From Gammaproteobacteria bacterium (GTDB lineage Bacteria > Pseudomonadota > Gammaproteobacteria > Pseudomonadales > Azotimanducaceae_A): a stretch of 7,478 nucleotides of DNA. Where the stretch lies: NCBI GenBank assembly GCA_026713405.1, contig JAPOON010000396.1, positions 1-7,478 on the forward strand, given 5' to 3'. Positions 1-6,614 of the stretch are shown here, piece after piece; position 1 is the stretch's first letter; each line of letters begins with the position of its first letter. Under the pieces are notes generated by a model, which was not told the DNA's origin, did no database searches, and saw nothing but the letters and a program-made list of their open reading frames with translations. Made by a program: the position numbers and the translations under genes.

Positions 1-302
1 CGCCTTTGCGGGAAGGGATGCGCAGGGGGAACAACCACCGGCGACGATCAATTCCCGCCCCTGCAAACGCCGCGAACACTGGGAATGCCTTGACAAATCG
101 TGGCATCCCTAACCCCCACATGCTGTGCCCTTGAAGTCGGCAACACCCAAATCTCTGATTCCGGGACGCAGGTTGCGCGGAGCAGGACGGCTCCGACTGC
201 GATGCGTGACCCTCCGCCACCCGCGCATCCGGCATTTGGTGACGTGTGTTGCGAATTGTTCCAGAGGCCATTCGAGTCCGGCGAGTCGAGTACACTACCG
301 CT

Positions 303-358
303 CTAGGCAATTTGGTCTTGGCGTGGCGACATGCCGTCGCCATCCTAGTCTTTGGTCT
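303..358 (+). repeat. Direct repeat CTAG-N(2-4)-TTTGGTCT flanking the hairpin
   Basis: CTAG followed by TTTGGTCT occurs at 303-318 (4-base spacer) and again at 345-358 (2-base spacer), one copy on each side of the 324-342 hairpin. The TTTGGTCT cores start 40 bases apart (311 and 351), close to four helical turns. That could suit a dimeric or looping regulator of the downstream TPR gene. It may also be chance; no known regulator site was recognised. Confidence 0.25.
324..342 (+). promoter_or_regulatory. Perfect 7-bp hairpin upstream of the TPR gene
   Basis: TGGCGAC (324-330) and GTCGCCA (336-342) are perfect inverted repeats around a 5-base loop, ending 27 bases before the ATG at 370. There is no following T-run, so it does not look like a standard intrinsic terminator for an upstream gene. 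It could be an operator or an mRNA leader structure. Function is unknown. Confidence 0.35.
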
Positions 359-369
359 AGCGCGCAGTG

Positions 370-1875
370 ATGATGAGCCTTGCTTCCGCCGCTGGTGCGG
401 GCATCCTCCGGTCCGGGGCCCGGCTTGCCCGGTCACTCCGGCTCACGCCGGGACCCGTGTACTCCTTCCCACGGATCCTGGCTAGGACGCTGCTGGTCCT
501 GTCTGCCGCCTTGGGCGGATGCTCGGATCCGCCGGCGGAGGACCTGGCGCTCCCGCACGTGGACGTCACGGCCTTCGAGAGTAGCGCTAGGCAGTTGATC
601 CAGGACCGCCTCGCGGCTGCCCGAGCCCGTCCTGACGACGGGCAAGCGCTTGGGACGGCCGCGATGGCCCTGCATGCGTACCGGGTTCTCGAGCCGGCCG
701 TAGACATCTACCGGCGTGCTGTGGCCCGCGCTCCGGACGAGTTCCGTTGGCACTACCTTATGGGCCTTGTAGCCGGCGAACTGGGCCAGCAGGAGCAAGC
801 GGAAGGCGCGCTGCGGACCGCCGCGGGACTGGCACCGGGTTTCCTCTTTATCCGGCTGCGGCTCGCCGCAACGTTGCTGCAAGCCGGTAGGCCAGTAGAG
901 GCGCTCGAGCTATATGACGGTGCCGCGCGTGCACGGCCGGATTCGATGGCCGCGCACTTCGGCCGCGGTGCCGCGCTGGCCCGCTTGGACCGTCCGGACG
1001 AGGCTCTCGAAGCACTCGAGAAGGCAGCCACTCTGGGACGCGACTACCGTCCCCTGTACTACCAGCTGGCCCTCACCCTGCAGAGAGTCGGCCGCAATGA
1101 CGACGCCGCGCATTTCATGAACCTGTACAACCGACTGGACCCGACTCCGTGGACGCCGTTTCCAGATCCCCTCCTGGAGGAAGTCGAGGAATTGCGTGTC
1201 GGCTCCTACCGGCATCACTTGAACCGAGGGATACGCCTCGAAGCGGCCGGGCAGCGCGACGATGCCCTGCGGGAGTACTCGCGCGCGGCGAGAGCCGAAC
1301 CTGCGCAGGCTCACGCCTGGGTGAACTTGATCAGCGTGTACGGCAAGCTGGGCCGGTACGAGGACGCCGGAACCGCCTACCGGGAGGCCATTTCGCATAA
1401 TCCGGACATCGAAGAAGCGCATTACAACTACGCCGTCACCCTGTCCAAGCAGGACCGGCATGCGGAAGCGGAAGCTGCGTACCGGCTGGCGCTTGAGGTG
1501 AATCCGTATTCGGCGGATGCGCGGCTCAATCTCGGTGACGCACTCGAGCAGCAAGGGCGGGACGGAGATGCTGGCGAACAGTTCCGCCAGATCCTCCAGG
1601 TCAGTCCCAGCCACCGCTTGGCATGCTTCCGTCTCGGGATGGCGCTGTACCGCCAGAACCGCAGGCAGGACGCGCTCGTCTACCTCCGTCGAACTGTTGA
1701 AGTCAAGAACCGGGAGACGCCGCAATTCCTGATGGTGCTAGCCCGTGCCGAGCGTAGCGTTGGGAATAATGCTGCCGCCGGCCGGCACGCGGCCGAGGCG
1801 CAGCGCATGGCTCGCGAGTATGAACGGACCGAGATCCTCGCGATCCTGGACCGCGAATTCCCGGCTGGCCCATAA
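370..1875 (+). CDS. TPR-repeat lipoprotein
   Basis: This is a protein of about 500 residues made almost entirely of tetratricopeptide repeats, which are helical-hairpin scaffolds for protein-protein binding. Counting from a GTG at 367 (502 residues), five repeats cover about 93-260. A Pro-rich linker (about 261-280, 'PTPWTPFPDP') follows, then about six repeats at 281-484; the typical pattern of Leu/Gly/Ala at helix contacts and Pro at repeat ends is visible throughout. The N-terminus has a hydrophobic stretch 'ARTLLVLSAALGGC' ending in a lipobox (LGGC, Cys52), so it is probably a lipid-anchored envelope protein. The start is uncertain: GTG 367, ATG 370 and ATG 373 are adjacent and lack a clear Shine-Dalgarno, while a GTG at 457 would give a compact 21-residue signal peptide before Cys52. 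No enzymatic domain is visible. Similar TPR proteins often lie near TonB receptors in Acidobacteriota, but the partner here cannot be named. Confidence 0.88.
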   Translation: MMSLASAAGAGILRSGARLARSLRLTPGPVYSFPRILARTLLVLSAALGGCSDPPAEDLALPHVDVTAFESSARQLIQDRLAAARARPDDGQALGTAAMALHAYRVLEPAVDIYRRAVARAPDEFRWHYLMGLVAGELGQQEQAEGALRTAAGLAPGFLFIRLRLAATLLQAGRPVEALELYDGAARARPDSMAAHFGRGAALARLDRPDEALEALEKAATLGRDYRPLYYQLALTLQRVGRNDDAAHFMNLYNRLDPTPWTPFPDPLLEEVEELRVGSYRHHLNRGIRLEAAGQRDDALREYSRAARAEPAQAHAWVNLISVYGKLGRYEDAGTAYREAISHNPDIEEAHYNYAVTLSKQDRHAEAEAAYRLALEVNPYSADARLNLGDALEQQGRDGDAGEQFRQILQVSPSHRLACFRLGMALYRQNRRQDALVYLRRTVEVKNRETPQFLMVLARAERSVGNNAAAGRHAAEAQRMAREYERTEILAILDREFPAGP

Positions 1876-1880
1876 GCGGC

Positions 1881-1898
1881 GGCCGAGAACTCGCGGCC
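1881..1898. terminator. Possible bidirectional terminator hairpin between convergent genes
   Basis: GGCCG (1881-1885) pairs with CGGCC (1894-1898) around an 8-base loop that can add further pairing (GA with TC). It lies in the 32-base gap between the stop of the TPR gene and the stop of the receptor gene. The stem is short and no T-run follows on either strand, so it is only a weak candidate; the position between convergent stops is the main argument. Confidence 0.3.
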
Positions 1899-1907
1899 CT
1901 TGGCGGC

Positions 1908-4900
1908 CTAGAAGTAGAACTTCAGCCCGAACTGGATGTGCCGGGGAATCCGCTGCAGGGTGATCGTCGAGGCCGCCGAGCGGATCCTCCCCGCGTTCGC
2001 ACTGCCGATATTCGTCGTCGGGTTGTTGAACTGCGGCGTATTCGTGAAGTTGAAGAACTCCGCCCGGAATTGCAGCCGGCGGCGCTGGTTCTCGCTGAAG
2101 AAGAACTCCTTGAAGATCGAAAAGTCGAGGTTCTTGGTTCCCGGCCCGAATAAGATGTTGCGGCCGGCGTTGCCGAACATCTGCGGACCTGGCCGGACGA
2201 ACGCGTCGACATCGAAGAAGCGCAGCAGCGTCTGCTCGCTTCGCGGCAGGCGGCCGTCACCGATGCGGTCCGGGTACGAGGTGCAGCAGTTGAGGGTGTT
2301 CGGGGAGGTGACCCGTAAGGGGAAGCCGTCATACATGCTCAGGATCCCGTTGATCTGCCATCCGCCCACCACGTGATTGAGCGGGCCTGTTGCCTTGAAC
2401 GGCAGGTCGTACATGAAGCTGGTGACCAAGCGCCTTGGGGCACTGAACCCGGCCGGCCCCCGGTCACGACGGATGTTGCGGATGTCGGTGGGTGTTCCGA
2501 ACTGGCTGTCCAGGTTGCTGATCGCCTTGCCCCACGTGTAGCTGACGAGATAGCCAAGCCCGTTGCGGAACCGGCGCTCCGCCGAGATCTGCAGGCTGTG
2601 GTAGTTCGAATCGTAGCGGCTCTGGATCTGGCGGATCGCCCCGAACGCCGGAAAGTCCCGCCGCGGGGCCACCGGACCCGTTCCCGGAACCGGCTGGTTG
2701 ATGTCCGTCTGCCCCTGCAGCTTCGTGCCCTTGCTGCCGACATAAGCGATTGTGAAGGACATCTCGCCGATCTGGTGCTGGATGGTCGCGTTCCATTGCT
2801 GGGTGTATGGGATCACGGTGTCCAGGTCGACCGAGCGGAGGGTGCCGGCGATTACGCCCTGTGCCGGGCGGTCGAAACCCATCGAGGCTGGCCGCGCTCC
2901 CGCGAAATCGAACTGGTTGTTATTGAAGTTCGAACTGATAAACTCCGGCGGGTTCGCACCTAGGTTGCGGGTCGTGTCGAGCTGTCCCGTCGAGTAGTAC
3001 AGTCCGTATCCGAAACGGAAGACGGTCTGGGGCGCGGCCTTGTAGGCAAGTCCGAAGCGCGGGGACATGTTGTTGTTGTCACCGGGCATTCCCGAGCGCC
3101 ACGGCACCGATTCCGTTCCGACTTGGACGACCGTCCCTTCCGATCGCAGGAAATTGTACTGCCGGTTGTTGACCTCCGTCCACGGCCATCCCAGGAAGTT
3201 GTCGTACCGGAGGCCAAAGTTCAGTGTCAGGCGGTCAGACACCTTGTACGTGTCCTGGAGGTGGAAGGCGACCTCTGTTCGGCGATAGCCTCTCGTGCCG
3301 GTGACGAAGCGAATGAACCCGCTGATCGGGTTGCCCAGTAGCGTGTCGGCCGGCCCCAGCCCGGTTCCTCGCCGTGATGCAGGATTCACGGTGTAGTTGT
3401 TGCTGAAGTTCATCGTTCCCCGCAGCGCATTGGACTGGAGGGCGTTGTAGCGCAGTCGCCGCACCTCACCGCCGAACTTGATGCTGTGCCGACCGCTGAT
3501 GATGCTGAACGTGTCGCTGATCTGATAGTTGTCGCTGACAATGACCGCTGGCGAGAACCCGTTGCCGCCAAGACTCCGGAAGCCGGCGACGTTGATGATC
3601 GCCAGCCCTGAAGTCAGTGGGTCGCCCGCCACGTTCGAGCCCGGAATGCCGATCTCGTCGCTCACGTACTGTCCATAATTCGGATTGAACGACCGCAGGT
3701 TCAGCCGGGTCCAGCCCACCCGGAACTCGTTGATCTTGGTCGGGGACACCAAGTGCGTGTCGCTGACAACGACCTGGTTGACAGGCTGGTCGGCAGGACC
3801 CGGAACGCCCGGACCCCTCCCCACTGCCGGCGCGGGCAGGAAGCTTGGTTCGATCAGGTCGTCGTCGCTGAAGCTGTAGCGCGCGAACATGTTGTTGCGG
3901 TCCGACAACACGTGGTCGATCTTGATGTCGAACCTCTCTCCGTTGATGCTGCGAACGGGGTTCGAAAGGTAGTTATCCGTCTCGTCGTCGTTGCGATTCG
4001 GCAATGGATAGAGATTGAGGACGTTCTGGCCCACCCGGTCGTGCATTGCGGACGGGACTGCGTTGTTGGGGAACGGATCGCGGACGTAGCTGCCGTCCTC
4101 GAGCCGCTGCTGCGTCGTCGGGTCGTAGATGTCGAATCGAGATTGCGAGAAATCGCCAGCCCGGAAGTTCGCTGTCGGCACGCTGCTGATCAGGGTCTGC
4201 GCCTGGCGGACCCGCTGCCCTTCGAAGTTCGCGAAGAAAAAGGTCTTGTGGTCCGTGGCTCCGGGGAACACAGGACCGCCCACAAAGGCGCCGTACTGAT
4301 TCTGCTTGAACGGCGGGATGGCCTCGTCGGCCCGGTCGAAGAAGTTCTTGGCGTCCAGCTTGGCGTTGCGGAGGAACTCGTAGAGCCCTCCGTGGAACTC
4401 CGTCGTCCCCGACTTGAACGTCAGGTTTACCGTCGCTCCTCCCCCGCGACCGAACTGCGCGTCCGCACCCGATGTCTCGCTACGGAATTCTTGGATCGCG
4501 TCTATGGAAGGAAAGATCAGGATCCCGAGGCCGTTGTGGTTCTCCGAATTGCTGATGCCCTCGATCAGGTAGTTGTTGTCATTCGAGCGGCTGCCATTCA
4601 CGGAGGCGTTCGACACGCCGCGCTTGCGCGTGATCGGGCTGCCCTGCGACTGCGTGTCTGCCGGCTGGGTGCCCGTGCTGAGCAGGATGAGCTGAGCCCA
4701 GTTGCGACCGTTCAGCGGCAAGTCCTTGATCGCCTTCTCCGTCCGCAGGTTGGAGAGTGTCGCGGACTCGGTCTGCAGCAGTGGCGCGACGTCGAGCACC
4801 TCGATCACTTCCGTCACTGCTCCCAGGCTCAGTTCGAAGTCGACCGCCGCCCGCTGGTTGACTTCGAGCTGAAAGCGTTTTGCCGATGGCTCAAAGCCCT

Positions 4901-5144
4901 CCGAGCGCACCTCGACCGTGAATTCGCCCGGCCGAAGGGGCGGAGAGACGTAGATGCCCTGCGCACCGGTGCTCGTCTCGATTCGCAATCCCGTTCCGAC
5001 GCTCTCGACGATCACTGTGGCTCCCGCGATGACCGCCCCGGTCGTATCCCTCACCGTGCCGGTAATGGTGCCCGCGTCGACTTGTCCAAACAGCGCGGCC
5101 GCGCTCGCGCCCGCCAAAATGAGTGTTCTGATTGCCGTGTGCAT
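1908..5144 (-). CDS. TonB-dependent receptor, Oar-like, with carboxypeptidase-regulatory-like domain
   Basis: This is a large outer-membrane beta-barrel transporter of 1078 residues, probably driven by TonB-ExbBD to import or bind a large ligand that is unknown here. Domains in order: signal peptide 1 to about 24 ('MHTAIRTLILAGASAAALFG'), a CarboxypepD_reg-like beta-sandwich at 25-108 ('GTITGTVRDTTGAVIAGA'), and a short TonB-box-like stretch 'TEVIEV' at 111-116. The plug follows at about 120-250 with 'DLPLNGRNW' and 'YLIEGISN', then a barrel to the C-terminus. It ends in 'GLKFYF', the terminal aromatic residue expected for BAM-dependent insertion. The 'GRNILFGPGTKNLDFSIFK' and 'LQFRAEFFNFTNTPQFNNP' segments near the end are typical of Acidobacteriota receptors. 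The frame is open 39 codons further upstream, to 5261, but that extension crosses the promoter. ATG 5144 has AGGGG (5151-5155) 6 bases upstream and begins a clean signal peptide. The gene looks intact. Confidence 0.93.
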   Translation of the reverse strand: MHTAIRTLILAGASAAALFGQVDAGTITGTVRDTTGAVIAGATVIVESVGTGLRIETSTGAQGIYVSPPLRPGEFTVEVRSEGFEPSAKRFQLEVNQRAAVDFELSLGAVTEVIEVLDVAPLLQTESATLSNLRTEKAIKDLPLNGRNWAQLILLSTGTQPADTQSQGSPITRKRGVSNASVNGSRSNDNNYLIEGISNSENHNGLGILIFPSIDAIQEFRSETSGADAQFGRGGGATVNLTFKSGTTEFHGGLYEFLRNAKLDAKNFFDRADEAIPPFKQNQYGAFVGGPVFPGATDHKTFFFANFEGQRVRQAQTLISSVPTANFRAGDFSQSRFDIYDPTTQQRLEDGSYVRDPFPNNAVPSAMHDRVGQNVLNLYPLPNRNDDETDNYLSNPVRSINGERFDIKIDHVLSDRNNMFARYSFSDDDLIEPSFLPAPAVGRGPGVPGPADQPVNQVVVSDTHLVSPTKINEFRVGWTRLNLRSFNPNYGQYVSDEIGIPGSNVAGDPLTSGLAIINVAGFRSLGGNGFSPAVIVSDNYQISDTFSIISGRHSIKFGGEVRRLRYNALQSNALRGTMNFSNNYTVNPASRRGTGLGPADTLLGNPISGFIRFVTGTRGYRRTEVAFHLQDTYKVSDRLTLNFGLRYDNFLGWPWTEVNNRQYNFLRSEGTVVQVGTESVPWRSGMPGDNNNMSPRFGLAYKAAPQTVFRFGYGLYYSTGQLDTTRNLGANPPEFISSNFNNNQFDFAGARPASMGFDRPAQGVIAGTLRSVDLDTVIPYTQQWNATIQHQIGEMSFTIAYVGSKGTKLQGQTDINQPVPGTGPVAPRRDFPAFGAIRQIQSRYDSNYHSLQISAERRFRNGLGYLVSYTWGKAISNLDSQFGTPTDIRNIRRDRGPAGFSAPRRLVTSFMYDLPFKATGPLNHVVGGWQINGILSMYDGFPLRVTSPNTLNCCTSYPDRIGDGRLPRSEQTLLRFFDVDAFVRPGPQMFGNAGRNILFGPGTKNLDFSIFKEFFFSENQRRRLQFRAEFFNFTNTPQFNNPTTNIGSANAGRIRSAASTITLQRIPRHIQFGLKFYF

Positions 5145-5148
5145 CACG

Positions 5149-5155
5149 CCCCCCT
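5149..5155 (-). promoter_or_regulatory. Ribosome binding site of the receptor gene
   Basis: On the minus strand AGGGGGG precedes ATG 5144; the AGGGG core (5151-5155) is 6 bases from the start codon. It decides the start, since no comparable site precedes the in-frame upstream candidates. Confidence 0.7.
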
Positions 5156-5240
5156 GCAGTATCCCGTGCGGCCCGAGCGCCATGCGCGGCCCTGCCGTTG
5201 AATCTGTGTTGGCGACCGATGCCAAGAATAGTGCAGCTGA

Positions 5241-5269
5241 ACTATAGCCCCGAAGACCCACGGAGTCAA
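5241..5269 (-). promoter_or_regulatory. Sigma70-type promoter of the TonB-dependent receptor
   Basis: Read on the minus strand, TTGACT (5264-5269) matches the -35 consensus at 5 of 6 bases and TATAGT (5241-5246) matches the -10 consensus at 5 of 6, with an optimal 17-base spacer. Transcription would begin near 5232-5235, giving a leader of about 90 bases before ATG 5144. The promoter overlaps the upstream part of the longer open frame, which argues that the longer frame is not translated as such. Confidence 0.7.
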
Positions 5270-5277
5270 GCGGCGTG

Positions 5278-5312
5278 TTGCCGGATTGCCGGAGTTGCCG
5301 GACCGGCAGCTC
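5278..5312. promoter_or_regulatory. Operator-like palindrome with two extra half-sites
   Basis: TTGCCGGA is repeated directly at 5278-5285, 5286-5293 and 5295-5302. The third copy is the left half of a 21-base near-perfect palindrome, 5292-5301 against 5303-5312 around A5302 (9 of 10 pairs; TGCCGG-A-CCGGCA perfect in the centre). Relative to the predicted receptor start site (about 5234) this spans roughly -44 to -78, a usual place for a class I activator. It lies in the shared region between the divergent receptor and nuclease genes and could serve both. The regulator is unknown. Confidence 0.5.
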
Positions 5313-5425
5313 GCTATGGGGCCTTAGGGTTGGCCTGGTCGGACCAATTCCGGGGTCCCAGCGTCTGGGAAGGGTTCCCGGGTTTTCTTGGCAGCCTGTT
5401 TCCAGACAACGGGCGTAGTGGTTGT

Positions 5426-6235
5426 ATGCTTGCTGTTTTCGGTTGGCGCGAGCGGCTTCCCCGTATTCGGATGCAAGGCCAGATAATGCCCACGGTGATC
5501 GGTATCGCTGTCCTGACGGCCGGCTCCCTCGCCTCTGGTCAGGACCAAGAGCTGTGGAACAAGCAGCAAGTCCTTACCGCCCTGGTCGGACTCTCGGTGG
5601 CTTCGGAAGAGGACTGTTCGGAGAGTGACGTGGCCTCGTCGGCATGGGCCGGCCAGCAGGAGCAGATCGCCGAGCTTCATCAGGGCCTGCTCTCTCCGTA
5701 CGATGGCATCGTGTTCCCAAACTTCTGCTACGTCCAGATCGAGCACATCGTGGCTCGCAGGGAGGCGGACGAGTCGGGAATGTGCAACAGCGGCCTGGAG
5801 GCTCGGACGGCGTTTGCTGCGGACTTGCTCAACCTGACGCTCGCGCCCGGCTCCTTGAACGCGTCCAAGGGGGACCGGGACGTTGGCGACATTCAAGCGG
5901 CCGAAACGTCGATGTTTCGGGACAGCCTGCCCCCCAACGGCACGTGCTGGTGGGTTGCGCAGACTATTCGCGTCAAGAGCAAGTACGGTCTCAGTGTCGA
6001 TTCCGAGGAGAAAACCGCGATGCAATCGATCCTGGACGGGTGCGCGGACGAGCAGGTATTCAGACCGACTCTCCCTGTCCGCTCGGACTGGGTGCTCCGG
6101 ACCGAACTTCTAGATGCGCTGACGGGCGAGGCCGATATCCAGCAGTGCTCGGATCAAGTTGCCGACACTGCCCGGCTGGCAACGGCTGCCGGTGTCGTCT
6201 CTCCCTATTTGGCCGAGCTGGCTTGCCTGCCTTAA
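5426..6235 (+). CDS. Secreted HNH nuclease, DUF1524 (GmrSD C-terminal) type
   Basis: This is a probable exported metal-dependent DNA nuclease of 269 residues. Counted from ATG 5426, a basic region (Arg8, Arg10, Arg13, Arg15) precedes a hydrophobic segment at about 22-36 and a likely cleavage site near 'SLASG-QD', so it is a signal peptide or membrane anchor. The HNH core follows: 'IEHIVA' (105-110, Glu106-His107), 'DLLNLTLA' (133-140, Asn136) and 'LNASKGD' (144-150). Downstream comes the family's 'CWW...VKSKYGLSVD' stretch (174-192). Seven cysteines in the mature part (64, 101, 120, 174, 206, 241, 267) suit an oxidised compartment. Alternative starts are ATG 5471 and ATG 5486; the last has a weak CAAGG 7 bases upstream but would leave the signal peptide without basic residues. 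The first motif reads 'QIEHIVARREADESGMC', where relatives as I recall them have 'DIEHIVARSEAHDSGLC'. The frame ends at a TAA directly followed, in frame, by an Excalibur-bearing extension, so this may be the N-terminal part of a broken gene. Confidence 0.78.
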   Translation: MLAVFGWRERLPRIRMQGQIMPTVIGIAVLTAGSLASGQDQELWNKQQVLTALVGLSVASEEDCSESDVASSAWAGQQEQIAELHQGLLSPYDGIVFPNFCYVQIEHIVARREADESGMCNSGLEARTAFAADLLNLTLAPGSLNASKGDRDVGDIQAAETSMFRDSLPPNGTCWWVAQTIRVKSKYGLSVDSEEKTAMQSILDGCADEQVFRPTLPVRSDWVLRTELLDALTGEADIQQCSDQVADTARLATAAGVVSPYLAELACLP

Positions 6236-6505
6236 TTGCTCCCGTCCCAAAGGCCGACAGCGGAGACTCCGACGACCAACGCCCCGACCAGCGGCATGAC
6301 CGAGCACCAGCCACCCAGCCCCAGGGCGGCGCAGATCGCGGCGCAACAAGCGTGCATCAGCACCTTGGAGGCGCAAGACCTCACCAAGACGTGCACCAAC
6401 ATCTCTACGGCCTGTCCGGAAGTCGAGCCGATCTTGACCGGCGAACCGCTGTACGAATCCCTGCGGGACGCAGATAGCGACGGAGTCGTTTGCGAGACCC
6501 TGTAG
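6236..6505 (+). pseudogene. Detached C-terminal Excalibur domain of the HNH nuclease gene
   Basis: Immediately after the nuclease stop (TAA 6233-6235) the same frame stays open for 89 codons to TAG 6503-6505. It encodes a Pro/Thr-rich linker (about residues 3-31), then a Cys-containing segment (Cys40, Cys53, Cys60), and ends in 'LRDADSDGVVCETL'. The DADSDGVVCE string fits the Excalibur calcium-binding signature DxDxDGxxCE, an extracellular domain often joined to secreted nucleases. It lacks its own signal peptide. Possible separate starts are TTG 6236, abutting the stop, or ATG 6296, neither with a strong ribosome site. The simplest reading is that one nuclease-Excalibur gene (5426-6505) was interrupted by a single nonsense change. 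Readthrough, reinitiation or a sequencing error are alternatives. Confidence 0.62.
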
Positions 6506-6614
6506 CTTCCGTGTTGGTTGTCAAGCCGGTTTCCAAGGAGAAATGTTCCCGATAGGCGATTGACACAGGTTCCCGCGATGGCGGCTGTGCGGGGGTGGTT
6601 AGCTTGCAGCGGGT
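6506..6614. other. Non-coding flank between the Excalibur tail and the transposase
   Basis: This 109-base gap probably contains the right end of the IS110 element. It holds a direct repeat GTTCCCG at 6545-6551 and 6569-6575 (24 bases apart, each followed by a similar GAT-GGC-like stretch) and a 5-bp stem CCCGC (6572-6576) with GCGGG (6589-6593) just past the transposase stop. Either may be an element-end feature. No gene is evident. Confidence 0.4.

Larger units (their letters stand above)
1..369. other. Upstream region without a recognisable gene
   Basis: No reading frame here resembles a known protein. The three forward frames open at the window edge close within about 130 bases (stops at 91-93 and 110-112 in two of them), and none of the translated tails is recognisable, so the 3' end of an upstream gene is possible but not shown. 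A TTGACA hexamer lies at 90-95 but has no acceptable -10 box 16-18 bases on. The last 70 bases hold a hairpin and a repeated motif, listed separately. A promoter for the TPR gene probably lies here, but I cannot place it. Confidence 0.5.

Noticed and set aside
90..112. TTGACA at 90-95 as a promoter
   Set aside because: No -10-like hexamer at a 16-18 base spacing; not supported as a sigma70 promoter.
910..1725. 271-codon open frame antisense to the TPR gene
   Set aside because: Shadow of the TPR frame; no domain, no ribosome site, and composition typical of antisense frames.
3753..5201. 482-codon open frame antisense to the receptor gene
   Set aside because: It lies fully opposite a clearly recognised receptor frame, its composition is Arg/Val-rich with no known domain, and it is explained by GC-rich codon bias.
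5426..6235. Type IV restriction (GmrSD) defence system
   Set aside because: Only the HNH DUF1524-type core is present, with an export signal and many cysteines and no DUF262 domain, so an exported nuclease fits better than a cytoplasmic defence enzyme.
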